The notes below the pieces were generated by a model. It saw only the letters and a list, made by a program, of their open reading frames with translations. It searched no databases and was not told the DNA's origin. DNA of 64,000 nt, taken from contig OW804096.1 of assembly GCA_942159475.1 (NCBI GenBank), positions 87,833,784 to 87,897,783 on the forward strand, read 5' to 3'. The DNA is from Sthenelais limicola (lineage: Eukaryota; Annelida; Polychaeta; Phyllodocida; Sigalionidae). Of the stretch, positions 1-13,730 are shown one piece after another (position 1 is the stretch's first letter; each line of letters starts with the position of its first letter). The translations under genes and the position numbers were made by a program.

Positions 1-616
1 GGTCATTTATTTCTGGTAACTTACGTACTTGCTTATCCGCGTGAGAACTTTGGAAAACGCAGGTGTCCCCTGTCTATCGCAACCCCAGACGCCTTATATA
101 CAATAGCTCGCTCAGGGATAAACGTCATTTTAGAATTGTACAACGTTTGATCTTATAATGAAGTAAAGATATTAAATGGTTATCAAATAAGCCATTATCA
201 GTGTTTATGGAAAAAACAACGGCAGAGAAACCTCAATCCATTTACTTTAAACTTCTCCTTAAGAAAGTTTGTGGGTTTCAGCTTCTTGGGATCAACTCGA
301 ACAAACATGATAAATATTTGATTTAATATGAGAGAAAAATAAAATTGCTAGGTTTTCAAAGATATCCTGGACTAAAAGATGAATTGGGTTTATGCACTAA
401 AACATCAACATCAGCAGCAAATCACCATGAACTTGAGGAGTTAGAGGGTGTACATACGCTGTCCCAGATACACCTTTTCTCCCTCTCCACGACGTCCTGA
501 CCTCCAGGGGAGCAGCTCTTTCCCCCTCATTGCCAATACTAATAGGGATACACGGAGGTGGCATTTAGCTGCTCCTCTCAGAAAGCGCTCCAGTCACAAC
601 TAATGACAGACAGACC

Positions 617-634
617 CTTGGCGCAAACGCCAAG
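617..634. repeat. 18-bp perfect hairpin/palindrome
   Basis: A 7-bp perfect stem (CTTGGCG and CGCCAAG) surrounds a CAAA loop. It resembles a nuclear factor I site (TTGGC and GCCAA halves), but the halves are separated by six bases rather than the usual five. It may have no function. Confidence 0.35.
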
Positions 635-3600
635 CGCCATCAAACGCCATAGCTGGCACTTCACTCTTGATCACATCTCAAACTCATTCTCTCGAGCTAC
701 TCAGTCCTAAGCAACTGCTGCTCCTCCACGCACTGAATTATGAGCGAATCTGAAATAGATTCATCTGGTTGGCTCTGCTTTGAGTATTTAGTTGAAGGAG
801 TGGTTTTGGAGGCGTTCCTTGCTATAGAGGTAGCAGCAGAAACAGCGGTATATTGTGATTCTCATGTAGTTGGGAAGTTGCAGTAGTTAAAGGAGGAGGA
901 GGAGCCTGAGGAGAAGTTGGTAAGGGGTGCATGTGGGGTGTACAAGAGTTATGAGGTCCCCTGGATCCGTGGGAAAAAAGAAACACTTCGCGCAGAGGAA
1001 CCTCTCACCTTTACCTGACGGTCCTCCGCGTAGACAGGTACCCATCTACTTTAAATAGGTTAACTACCCACGTTCATGTGTTTCCAAGGCTACCGCGCAT
1101 CAGCCCAAAAACTCCGAGGTGTTATCAACTTTTTCTAGCGACAAAGATGTAACACCTAAATTTGTTGCGATGTTATATGAGTTTTAATCTTTCCCGAAAA
1201 CAGAAATAAGAAATATGTTAACAAGATTAATGGGAACACCATAGGTAATGGACTGGTAGTGCCAGGTTATGGGCGTCAGGACGTCGACCACTCAACTGGG
1301 ACAGGCAGTGGAGCAGGAGTTTCCAGGATGGTTTCTAGATGTGCCCAACATGCGCTGGCAGCTCATTCCATAATTTGCAAAAGTTGTAACTATCAGATAT
1401 CATAACGACACATACATAAGCTAACGCCTTATGATTTGTATGAGCTGTGTCCTTTGACTGAAAGCCATTTGACATTTCTCGATAATTCATAGTGCGAGCT
1501 TGTATCCGAGTGTGAAGGAGCTAAGTTCAAAATTACTCAAGATCGCAAAATATTTCCTTTGTGGAAGAGCTGTTGTCGAGGAGCAACAACATTAATTGAA
1601 GAAGTTATTTTAAACACTGTTCAGATTCCTGGAATATTGGTGCTGGAATTGCTGAAATGATTTCGAAAATTGACAGGAACATGAAAATGACATTTCTTCC
1701 ACTGAAAGAATATTGAGCAAGTCATGCATGTGGCTCCTCACAAACTCATCGGTCCTGTTCCGAATCTTTAATACAGGAGGTGACTTAAACTTCCGGTCCC
1801 TCCAGTGTGAGATATCCTGGAGGTGAAACTCACAGGAGTATGTAGACTCACAGGTAAATGTATAGCACCTGTCCTCCATGGCAGCCCGGCGCCTCTAGAT
1901 ACCTATCCGTAGACCATACATGGACCAGCGAGTCGCAGAATTTTTACGAAATGCCAATGAAAATGATAGTCACCACATGCCAGATATTATGTCTACGGGT
2001 AAATATTATTCACTTACTCACTAGAAGGGTTTATAAAGGACTTAATCATATCCAATATATTTAATCAAAACAGGAAATTCTGTGGAATTATGGAGGAAGA
2101 CTTCTACATTTTCCCAATGGCCAACATGTTCAATGCAATGGAAAGGAAATATAACGACGCTTTCCATAAGTATCCACCTACGTCTAGAATAGTTATGTGT
2201 CAGGGAATATATGAATAACGTATGAATTACGCAATGTACCTCGTATCACGAGGAGTTCAAAATAATACAATCACTCATATTTCCTACACAACTGATAGAT
2301 AACGAGGCATTATTCGACTGTCAATTTTGAAAATAAATAAATTACACGGCTAAGTTAAAAAGCACATCGTAGTAAATCCACGCATGTTGCGCTATTTCAT
2401 CCAGCCAAGCATTCTTGGAGGGCTTTTTTTCTCCTCGAGTTGAGAATGATTTTGTGCTTGGCAGTAAAGGATGTCGGTACCTGGCCATCATTACCTGTCA
2501 AACACTCTCAGATCTCGGGCCTGTTGCATGGTTTGGCGCTTGCCACATGTGACCTCAGCACCTTCTATGGCCAGGTATGCTGCCTCTCATCTCGGCATAT
2601 GTCCCACTGATTGATAGGGGTTGACCCAGCCAGAGAAAGCTCCCCGTCCTGTGATTTCGGGTGCCAGTTTTATGGACACGAACCTGACTATAGCTTTTTT
2701 CTAATAATATTTGATAAAAAAGCGTTGTAGCAAGATGGACGGGAACGTAACATAATTGACGCGGTAGATGAATGGCACAATCACCCTACGAACATATGTC
2801 TTTTATGAATATATAAAAAAGATCCTACAAGACTCGTGCTTTGATTTGAGAGCAACGTGCTGTTCATTTTCTAAACTCTCACATGTATGCTATGCTATTA
2901 AAAATTCTTGACGTAGCAGTCAGTGACATACACTGTCTGAGCCTGTGAGATAGTGTCAGACTTGCACCTTCCTCAACTGACATAACAAGATTAACCGGAG
3001 TAAAATTAACTGCTAGCACCACACACCTTCATAGCACAGACTTAACCAAAACGCATTCTAGGCATTATAATGTTCTGGACTATGGTGATGTGTGTGGTCA
3101 TCCTGGCCTATTCCAGGAAGGTCGCGATCCCCCAGTGATGGATCACCACAGGTGTGCTCCCTGGCCAGGGTCTGTTATTGGTAAATACTCTGACCAGGTA
3201 TTGCCTCGTGATCCCAGGATCATGTCCTGCATCCCGGCAAAACGCATGATCAGGATCAAAATGCCTCGCCGTACTGACCTTGGCATCATTGTTACAACTT
3301 TAGGAACCTTTGCTCTCCAACCTTCAGTGCCAGTGATCGACCTATGTACAAGGGGTACCAGTAAAGAAAACACATGTCAGTTGACCAGCAGTTAAGAGGC
3401 CATCTCTAACAAACTACAGGCTCGGGCATGAGTGTAAACAAGGCACCCCGACCTTTACTACGGGGGTAACCTTTTGGGACCAGGTGACCAAGAAGGCAAT
3501 ATTTAAACTTGACGCCCCACGTGCATGTCCCTAACCAGATCAGATAAAGTACTAGGAGCTAGGATACCCTATGATCCCATAATGGCCATTCTTTACATGT

Positions 3601-3954
3601 CCTATATTTTAATCTCACGCCTTGTTTCACGCCTGGGATATGTAGGGGTGATAACATCCTGTCTATAATCCTAATACATGCCGGGCACAGGGATTTCAAG
3701 AATACCAAGAGAACGATGTATAGAAAGAACACATGATCTTATACCGAGTTTACAGTCACTTCAATTATCTTTGCTATGTATAGCCCCTTACCAGGTATAT
3801 TTTCCGAATGCCTAATAATCGCTAGGAGATTCAAGTTAAGCACGACCCGCCTCTGCATTTAAAAGGGTAAAGTTGAATGGGAAATGTTCAAGACACCGCC
3901 AGGATCGTGTTTAACCAAACCCAGACTCGGCCTGTCGGGCTCTATCATTTGGCA

Positions 3955-4000
3955 CATATATATCATATATATATGTATGCATATATGTTGAATATATATT
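3955..4000. repeat. AT-dinucleotide-rich low-complexity tract
   Basis: An imperfect run of alternating A and T, interrupted by TATGCATA-type words. It is an ordinary degenerate microsatellite. Confidence 0.6.
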
Positions 4001-5442
4001 ACTAGCTTACTGCCATAAGGGTTTATACCGCGTGACTGGGGAGAGAGTCAGAGGTATAGAAGTGAGTTGGCAATGTGATTGTTGACTCAGACGTGAACGC
4101 ATCTGGCCTATGTGGCTTCCAAGAGCCATCCTTCGCCCTTGCAACTGGCTTCTGTTTGACCCATGGTTTTGGCACACTGGTCCATTAGTCCGTGTGATTG
4201 TATGTCTATGTATTTATATTATAAGGATTTTGTAAGGTATTTTCACTTATAGATGTTTCTGTTAGAGCAGGTGAATAGAGTGTTCACCCTTTTATATTCA
4301 CTTACACGTATTTTTACTGTTAGCATTATATATATTTTACCATCAACCGCTCGCCAGGAAAATATCTTCCTTTCCCAAACCAAAGCTACGGTTATTTGTA
4401 TGTACATGAATTTTAGATATGTTAATCCAGACCAAGGCTGTTCAACCAATTAAGCTATACGAAGCGATAACTCAAGATCCTGTATTTAACGTATCCATAA
4501 GTAACTTGATAATTAACCAGTGAGGCTTGCTTAAGTACTAAAGCAGAGAAAACATTAGTTAACGTAGTAATACCGGCACGATGAGGCCAATGAGTTGTTC
4601 TAAAAGGTCATCATGAATTATCGTTTGAAGGTTATCTGGGAGCGCATGGCTGTGTATATCGCCATCTGGTGATCAGTAGGGTGGGACGCCGCCATTTGTG
4701 TCACGCCTGGCGGTGGCCGAGATTTACACAGGGGGGTTTATCCACCAGCCCATCATTAATCTTGGGCCTGATGATCCAAACAGTTGCTAAGACAACATGG
4801 CAGGGTCTCCAAGAAGCTCTCTCCACGGGCGTCAGATCCCATCTCATTGCGGGGGTCGTGATATAAATATAGGCTGGGAACGGGACCGGGCCTACATGAT
4901 GTATATCATCATCTGAAGGCCACGCTTACAGAGATAGACCCTAATTTAACTTGATCCCATGGCTTGTTTTTTCTTATTTACACTCGCCCAAAAGCCCAGA
5001 AGTACTTTAGATTAGTTGAGAGATGGATAATATTCCAACATGGCTAATGATACAGGTCTAACAAGAGATGGATGGGATGGTACATACAAACAGATTGTGG
5101 TTGGTTGGCTTCAGCTGGGAGCGTGGAGGTTTGGGGTTATGTTCTGCGATATGATGTCCTATAGTGCCTCGGCCACCCCGTGGCCTCTCGAGTCTACCTT
5201 GACACGGGAAGTAATTAAACTACCCCCAGGATAGCTTACCTATTGACCCATGAGATAATACACCTTGGACCATATCCCCATGCTCATAACAAAGCCCCTA
5301 GATTCCGCCGATGCTGCATTATTTCAATCTCAATGGCTGGACTATTTCCCGCGTGATTTATCGACCGACTTTTGTCACCGTGATCATGATTCAACGTCCT
5401 TCTCCCAATAAAGCTTGACCAGCGCGCCCCCTCACGGGACGC

Positions 5443-5600
5443 TCGGCACTGAACCCCATGTCGCATTGGTATAACGGGTAATGACAGGCGCATCATCGCG
5501 CGCGCCGCAGACGTTCCGTCCGTGATCGATCGCTCCGAAAATGGCGGGAAACACGGGCGATTTCGTCTGCCTGAGGTCGGTGTCACGACAAGGATCTCGA
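5443..5600. promoter_or_regulatory. CpG-dense patch with E2F/YY1-like site
   Basis: I count roughly two dozen CpG dinucleotides in about 160 bases, far more than in neighbouring sequence, including a CGCGCGCG core near 5497. An ATGGCGGGAA word at 5541-5550 matches both the E2F core (GGCGGGAA) and a YY1-like ATGGCGG. This could be an unmethylated regulatory element or an alternative promoter. No associated exon was recognised, so a promoter role is inference. Confidence 0.3.
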
Positions 5601-6339
5601 CAGATGATCCGTGGGTTAATCAGGGACCAGGGACAGGTTATCTCTCGTGTTAAGTACAGAAAGCCCACGCTCAAGCTGCGATTGGCTTCGTTCTGGCCCA
5701 CATGCCGAGCAAACAGATGACCAAGGATCGAATTCCTAAAGACTGAGAAGTGGCGATCGATAATGACCTTAAAGAGGGATATTCCCAGTCTACTGGTGGA
5801 AGAAGGGTAATTCGCAGGTGTAATTCCCCATCTGTAACCGTCAATATGCAGTTATCTGGTGTGTAATATATGACATTAGAGCCAACATAACTATCCCACT
5901 ATGGAATCTCCAATAATTAAAGCTGTCAGATGGAGAGTACTTCCTTGTCATTTGTGTTCCATCCTCTTATCAGTGAAGAGACCTAGGCGACGAATGTAAT
6001 GACAACGCTTAGGCAAATTGGTCTTAGCTAGATGGTTCAATGATCAAGGATTTGTCTATGGAATACTCATAGACTTCCTTGTCATCTCACATCGGAAGAT
6101 CATTTCAACTGTTCTTCTTTATACCCTTGAATCCCATGAATAGTGGGCCCCTTTATTTAATCTCCCTTGACAGCATTTCCCTACACGCGATAATTACAGA
6201 TTACTACATATTAATTTAGGGAGGTCCTGGAATTGATGTCCCCATCTAAGTACAGAGTTTGGAAAGCAAACCTGCGAACTCCAAGGTATGGACTGGCCAT
6301 CTATTCCCTTTCATCCCATCAATACCTTTCTGGCCAAAT

Positions 6340-6488
6340 TGTCGTCCTGTATAGCCACTATTCCTGCAATGATTGTACATGTCTTATCCTGCAGGGTGTA
6401 TACTTAAACATGTTGTCTTGTGTAGCCACCACTCCTGCATGAAATGATTGTATATGCATTATCCTATAATACAGGGTATATACTTGAT
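6340..6488 (+). repeat. Degenerate tandem duplication, about 71-bp unit, two copies
   Basis: Copy 1 (about 6340-6410) and copy 2 (about 6411-6488) share, in the same order, a GTNTAGCCAC word, a CTCCTGCA or TTCCTGCA word, ATGATTGTA, TTATCCT, CAGGGT and TATACTT. They differ by scattered substitutions and small insertions. It is an old local duplication with no coding potential. Confidence 0.65.
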
Positions 6489-7625
6489 CAGAGCACTTAA
6501 TACTTATGATTGGGAATCATGCGTGGACTGCATGGACAGAAAATTCTCCATCTAAAAAAGCACATAAATATGGCATTCGTCTTCCATCAGCACGCGATTC
6601 TTGACTATACAAAACACTTTACCGGCCTGGAAGTGTTAGTGGCTGTACGGACACTTGTGAACAATGCAGTTATTTCCCTCTCTGCCTCCAACAGGGGTTG
6701 TCGACAAGCACACAGGAAACCATTCCACACTAAAATATTTGTCGTGAACTCCGCATATCGTGTGAGATGCTGGTCAGAGGACAGGGCGCAGTGGAAAAAC
6801 ACAGAAAATCTCGCCGTCCGAATGAGGCGTGTTTTTGGACGCCAAGTGCAAACAAGTGTGGTGTTTCGCTAGGGGAAATCCTTGTCCCGTCTCTTTGGTC
6901 GGTGTAATATTTTTGGTATTTATCTGCTGTCTGTCGTGTGCTGCAGTCTGTAAAGGGCCCCCGGGGGACTTGTGAGTACTTTCTGACTGTTCAAACACTG
7001 TCGCATGTTTTCTTACCCCGCGATTGGACACGAGCGATCACATGGTAGAAGCGCGGGTAATTGTGTTTCGATGGTGGTTGGTGTCACAACCAGAGAGGCC
7101 CTCTTGAGAAGCAATGGCGGCGACAGAGTCCCAAACGGCGCAGGTCAGCAACCCATATTGCCACTCTCTTATAGAACAATGATTGCCAGTCTGGCGGCAA
7201 AACGAGCTTTCTCCGATTGCATTAGAGATATTGGCACATAAACGGTTGTCTTATTGCGCCCCCCTCGTGGGGCCCTTGACTGATTTGAATGTTGAAAGCA
7301 AGTGGTTGATGGCGCGGCTGTTTCGTGCCAATCAAATGGTCTGCAGTTGTTCACATGTGCGTCATTTAGTGCAATGGGCGGTTATAGAGGCAAAATACGA
7401 TGAAAAAAGGCTTTACTTAAATAAACGATATTCATCTCGATGGCACTCGCGGTGTGGGCGAAGGCGAAGTAAATGCTAAGAGAAAGAAGGACAAGTCACT
7501 TTATATGCACAATCAGCTTTACTGTGAGGAGCGCTTTTGTGCAGTAGACTCCCACCCTTTTATGGGGCGCATCCACATCCGCATTCAATTGAAATGTTTA
7601 TCGCGTACGCAGGTAATGTAATATA

Positions 7626-7654
7626 TGGGTCAGATTTTCAGAAAATGTACAATT
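7626..7654 (+). repeat. Left terminal inverted repeat of the MITE-like element
   Basis: 29 bases, exactly complementary to 7834-7862. Confidence 0.75.
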
Positions 7655-7833
7655 GGCAGCTGTACACATTTAGTAAACTCAGCTAAATTAGGCTGCAATC
7701 TGGTCAATACCTGGTAAATTCAAGTATATTGGGCATTGTATTCATTCTAGCAATCTGTTTTGTTAGGTTGAACTGTACTTTGAACTTTATTTTCGTCTGA
7801 AATTTGGGTTATTTGAGAGGATTGGTGAAGGTG

Positions 7834-7862
7834 AATTGTACATTTTCTGAAAATCTGACCCA
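7834..7862 (-). repeat. Right terminal inverted repeat of the MITE-like element
   Basis: 29 bases, exactly complementary to 7626-7654. Confidence 0.75.
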
Positions 7863-10788
7863 GATAGTAGCTGTCCATGGTGCCAATGATACAAATTACT
7901 CATAGAACTATTAATTAAGGAACTTTAAGCGACATCAAAGAAGGGAAGGACTATTTATTCGCGCCACGGAATGTTTTCTTAGACCTGTTTTCGATAGGAC
8001 CAACAGGTGTAGAGTTATAGTGAGTATAGTGACACGTGCATAGACCTATCAACAGCCGCTTGGAAACATTGAGGCTGTGCCCACAGATTAAGCAAAAACA
8101 CACATGAGTTTATACCTGAGATCACTGATGTTTCTTTGAGGTCCACATATAGCTGTCAGAAAACTTCGCCTTCTGCTTCATCTGGACCCTAGATGTCACC
8201 AGGTGTGGATTTCGATGTCAAATTCACCCACACGGACGATCGCCAATTAGTAAATGTAGGTAGCGGAACGATACAGCATTTGTACATCATTACTGAAAGA
8301 ACACATCCTCACATCTTGTCAGTTGCAGATAAATTATGCCAACTCCTGCTGCTGAGGCAGCTTGGAATCGTCTATAGACTTGATTATTTATTACTTTCGT
8401 CTCAGAACGAATACTGAAGTAGAGACTTGTAGAGGAAAAAAATATACAAATGACGGGAAATTTTGCGTACGCAGGAAACTCCAGTGAATAAAAAAGATCA
8501 TTGGGACTCACTTATGGGAAGGAAAGCAACCGGCAGTATACACCTATAATGTAAACTATGAATTACACAAGCAGGGGGAGGTGCTTAAGAAAGTTTGATA
8601 TGGGAAATACCGTTAACTAAAATGCATGTTTCGTGATGTGATGATGTAATTGTTTCACATGCATTGCATCCATATCCAAAACTTGACAAGGCATCACTCT
8701 CGATGAAAGTCATGCATACGACTATACGCCTAAAAGATACAGCAAAATTAATAGCTTCTGCAATGCACTTGTCATCATGCGATAAGGTTTAGTACTTGGA
8801 GAAGGAAATATGGGTTAAGGATGGGAGCTGCGAATTCAACTTGGTCTTCTATCATTCATAATGGTATTGTACCACTAAAAATACTCCCATAAGGCTTAAA
8901 TACCTGAGTTCTTTCGGGTGTCTTTATCTTGGCATGGGACACTAGCGATTTATCATCCCCAAAAAGCAACACGACTTGAGACTGATAAGGGGACAGCAGA
9001 CTTGGTAGAATGCAGACAATTTTTCTTAGTCCTATATTGAAAAAGGAAAGGACCATGGCAAAATCACTGACATGATTGCTGTTGGGTTAGGTTATGCCAA
9101 CGCGTGTTCTCTAAGTTTTACTCCCCTACTCCTTACTGTAACCTTGAGTGGAGGCTGTCTGGATCTGATGCGGTAACGTCGTTTCGTAGGCTCCCTACAT
9201 GTCGCTCTTGGTTTCTGCAAGTCAGCAAACGTCATTTGGTTTAGATTTTACATAGCTGTTGCTATACACAATATATCACTTGAAAGTACCCCCTTTCATG
9301 AGCACCATTGCGCTCGGGTAAGAATGTTTAGTTAAACGTTGACCATTTATTTTATATATCCATGGACTTGAAATTCTAGGATCTTACCTTACCCGCATAT
9401 TGGGTACTTCTGGCCACCGTTATTGGTATTATATGTTGCGCGAAGAAAATGTAATTTTTAAGAACGATATTATATGAAATACTTTATACGAATTGACTAA
9501 ATGTTGCCTTTGCAAGAAGTCTGAAATACTGCCCAGCTGTGTTTATAGCGTCAAAGAGTAAATTCGCCATCAATGTCCGACCTAGACACAACAAATGTCG
9601 AGGGCAGGAAAAAATGGGTTTCATGTGATAAGGCGAACAGGCTTAACGTCAACAATCAACGATTTCTTGTCAGCCCTTTGTAATGGGGTGACATTAGCTG
9701 ATTTCCCAGTGCATATAAAACCCATACTTGGCAAAAGGAAAGGTGGACAATAAGCCTGCCAATACAACATAATTCAAACGATCTGATTGGTTATGGACGG
9801 AATACTAAAATGACATGTTTATAATCTAGCTCTGGGGTTAATATACATGTACATGTACAAACAAGTCAAATTTCCAGCTCATGAGACAAGTCGTGGAAAC
9901 TTTTCTTGAAAGTAATTTCTTCCTGATTTTTAAAAAAAAGTCCTCAATGGAAAAATACTTTCATTGCAAATATCCTTCATATTTAATTTAAGAAAGAACA
10001 AGGGCAAAATCAGGGCCTAACCATCGAGTTTAAAGATGTAATTCTGGTAAACGTGTGAATGGCCATGTGAGGGAAATACACTATTAAAGACCAAATGCTT
10101 GTATTGCCTTTCCAAGGCTAACATGAAAGAAGCCACAATGTCCTCGTGTGGAACCCCACCAGAGCGCCTCTCATGCTCTGTGCTTATTTTAGCACTGGCC
10201 TGGCCCTTGGCGGCCCTTGGAGGAGCCAATTTTCCCTAGCCTATTGAGTGCTTTGTTTCTAAATTGGCCTAATCCACAGAGGTGACAACAGGTGGATCGC
10301 CTGTAATAGCTTGGGTACGGAGAGCTGCGACAAGGTGGCATCCAGGATCAGTCGGCTCGGCTCTAAGTGCCCCGCCAGCTCAGGGGGAGGCTACCAGGGG
10401 CTTTATCAGTCGCTTGATTCACTTAGATGTGTTTGTTTTAATCAATTATTCAGCTGACTGTTGCCTGAGGCAGGCTGCGACTGGGCGCCTCTGTGGATGG
10501 CTATGGAAGGCTTGGTGACAGGCGTTGAAGTAGCGACCAACAATGGACACCAGTGACCAGTAAATGGACTGTCTGGCAGGCAAATGGGGCCCATTTTACT
10601 AGTGGTATTGGCAGGGCAGGTTAACTGGCGTCATTCTCATCTGCTGATAGATCAAGACACACATGAAACTACATTAGTTGAGGTTTAATGACCTCTGATA
10701 TAAGGCCCTAGAGTGACATTCTTATTCCATAATAGAAATTCAATGATTGGAGAACATTTTGCTTGATGAAATTATGTGAATGAAACTG

Positions 10789-10804
10789 CCCCCCCCCCCC
10801 CCCC
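10789..10804. repeat. Poly-C tract, 16 bases
   Basis: An uninterrupted run of C. Its length is prone to sequencing and replication error. Confidence 0.85.
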
Positions 10805-12778
10805 GTGTTGTCATGAAGCCTGACTACCCAATTGACCAATTGAATGACCAGCACTGACCGATGCTCAGATCTGTGGAGAGAGAATAGAGGCTACAGTGGA
10901 CAGAGGATCCCATCTGGGAGCTTTTAGCTCCCAGCTCTGAATAGGAACGCTATTCCATTGAGGTCACAATTGTGAATCCACACATGCAATTTTGTCACAG
11001 GCCAGCTGTGATGGCATGGAATAGGTAAACGTTCAGCACTGTCTGAAATAGGTAAGTGAAAGCATTTAGGCGATTAACTAATTGTCACTGCGTGCAAAGG
11101 TGCTTCTATTGATGTCTGTGGACTTTTAATGTGACATCAATATCGTACTCACTTTGGTCTAAGCGGTCATTGAACAGATAAGAATGGCAGCCAACGTTTG
11201 AATAAAAAACGAGGATTTCACTAAGCGAATCAGAGGCCATTCGCGCAACAAATGATTGATGATGCTGATGGACAAAGCGGTTGATCAGACATAAACGTAC
11301 TCTCTTTTGAATTTACTTCTGCCCTTTGCTTTGCGTTTCATATGTACTACCCCAAAGGCAGTTATAGTACCGAGCAAAGGTGCTTATTTACAAACAATTT
11401 ATTCTTGTTTACTACCAGTTACGCGGGGGTGGAGCTTCAGGGTTAGGTGTGGAAAGGTGGTCCTAATGACATATGGTTGCTTATCTTATGTTCTGTAACA
11501 AGGTATGGCTATGACTGGGATGGATAATGCATGAACGACAAACTATTCCTGTGGCTTCCCCTGGCCTATGTGGCTCATCACCTCCCCACAGCAACCGCAG
11601 ACCCCATCTAAACTTTCATTTTTTGTCAGCATTTCAAGGTTCGCTTCCAATCCGATTCCTTCATGGTCTCTCATGGGGCTTCCCATATGGCCCCTAAGGA
11701 GCATATGTTTTGGATTGAAAATAACGTTTACTATGTCTTTTTGTCTATGAATTCTGCACTTCCAATAAAAGAGTGTTAGAGATCCTATGCAATTTCGTTT
11801 TCTACCAGTCCCCTACTATATTTGCTACACGGACCCAGCCAACGATTATTTCTTTTACGACAGCTGTAAAGCTAAGCATTGACTGTCAGTTCTGAAATGT
11901 GTTCACGAGTTCCTTGAATGTGATTATTGGATTCCGGAGGGCCTGTCCGTGAGTAAATGTGTTGGTTAGCTTCTAAATCCACACCCATACATATCTATAT
12001 ACAAAACCAGGAGTAAATTTATTGAAGCAGGACATGGTGTCTGTCAGAGCTTACCTAGAGGGTCAGTCGTAATACTCAAGAATCGCGAAGCCTCCAGGAC
12101 TCAGTAGGGGGCACACGGCCTAGTACAACGGCAGATAACTACAATCATAGTATAACTTGAACCGTCCATTTCTATCCTCACGCTAACTTTTCTCTATCCC
12201 AACCTTATCCCTTTCATTATACACGAGGGAGGATAACAGAGTCTAGTAGTACGAGTAGTCACATACCGGCATTCTGACTGTGATATATGTGGCGGAGGGT
12301 TAAGATAATTGGGTATGGGACCTATAACAAGTTAGCTCATGAACATATATTTCAGAAATATTAAAACACGTAGTCGTTTACACACACAAGAAAAACAAAT
12401 AGACTCCATTATCAAACCTTTAAGTGTTTGTTCTGTATAGGTCACTGTTGACTATCAATGACAAGTAGCAATTCAACCAGGTATGAACTCCATTTTTGTT
12501 TGCATTGGAGCGATGGAATATAATTTAAACCATATAGTATGGTAGATACAATAACACTCTCCCTTAGAAAAGAAGAGACCAAGTGAAAGATAGATCATGC
12601 AGATGGCCTGCAACTGTTTCGGAGGGACCTTTTATTAATGGTGGCAGGTGCAGGTCAGTTACCTGCTTTTCACCCACAGAGTTATCGATTTGAACATATC
12701 AAAATAGGAACGTGTGTGCGTTGTCCCAATGATAAATTTCAGCAAGTGCCTAAAAACTACTTTCTCGATTACCTTAGG

Positions 12779-12804
12779 TGTGTGTGTGTGTAGGGGGGGG
12801 GGGG
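12779..12804. repeat. (GT)n followed by a 12-base G run
   Basis: Six GT units, then TA, then twelve consecutive G. It is a compound simple repeat with no gene nearby. Confidence 0.8.
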
Positions 12805-13716
12805 ATATATTTCTGGTATGTCTTACATGAATTCGTCAAGTTTACGTCTAGATTTCTTCCATGAATATGATATTGGGATATGACACTGTTTAGGCTTTAA
12901 CAATCTGAGAAAGAACACATGAAATTAATTAAAGTCTACTTTCATTGACTCTCCCATGTTAAAAGAGAGAAAGGTTGACGAACGTACAGCAATGTTATTT
13001 TCTTCATCAGAAATAGAAGCACAGTCCATGGGACGTATTATTTAGAACGTTCTAGCGCTTGGACTTGGATTCACTCGCACTACCACGTCACTGGCCCTTG
13101 TTGGGAGGTCCTCTCACATTGCTACACGAGCTTTTGATATCTCACGTCTACAGGATCATATTGGTTACGTTGGCTTCCTTCAACGCACCTAGTTAATAGG
13201 GAAAGCAAGGGATGAGATGGAGAGCAGGGAGGTCTATCAAGCATGGCATGGGAAGTCTTTCAGGCACACAGAAAAATGCAGGTTTTTTAAGCGGTGAAGA
13301 AAATTGGGTTTATTTTTTGTTAAACTTTTTTAAACTTTCTAGTTTCTATATATATTTCTATCAGAAATTAAATCTACCAAACCTACCGTTACCTAAAGTG
13401 ATTTGTTGTATATCTAACATCACCAACTGATTATCTATGAACTGGCTTCTCAGTGTGTCTAAACTAATTACATATTTCTGGTTCAAACGTGCCATAGAGG
13501 AGACCAGTCACCCCTAAATATATCAATATACTGTTGCTTCTTACGCACAGGTTCTACTCAAGGTACAATAGCAAAGCTCTTCTAACAGATATGTGTGACT
13601 ATCCATCACCCTATTTCTCAAAGTGATCCTTTCAGGTGAACACCCCCTCCTCAAGTCTATCTGACCAGGTGTGTCAGAGATAGGGGAGGAGACGAGCCAC
13701 GCATGGTTCCATGGAC

Positions 13717-13730
13717 GTTGCTATGGTAGC
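13717..13730. promoter_or_regulatory. RFX X-box-like site
   Basis: GTTGCTATGGTAGC differs at one position from the palindromic X-box form GTTGCYATGGYAAC bound by RFX factors. A single site in non-coding DNA is weak evidence. Confidence 0.25.

Larger units (their letters stand above)
7626..7862. mobile_element. MITE-like non-autonomous DNA transposon, 237 bp
   Basis: The first 29 bases (7626-7654) and the last 29 bases (7834-7862) are perfect reverse complements. Each outer end reads TGGGTCAGATTTTC inward. The 179-bp interior is AT-rich and non-coding, which fits a miniature inverted-repeat element mobilised in trans. I could not find an unambiguous target-site duplication. Flanks are weakly similar outward (TAATATA against the complement TACTATC), so the true ends may lie a few bases further out. 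The superfamily is unassigned. The perfect ends suggest recent insertion or conservation of the stem. Confidence 0.6.
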
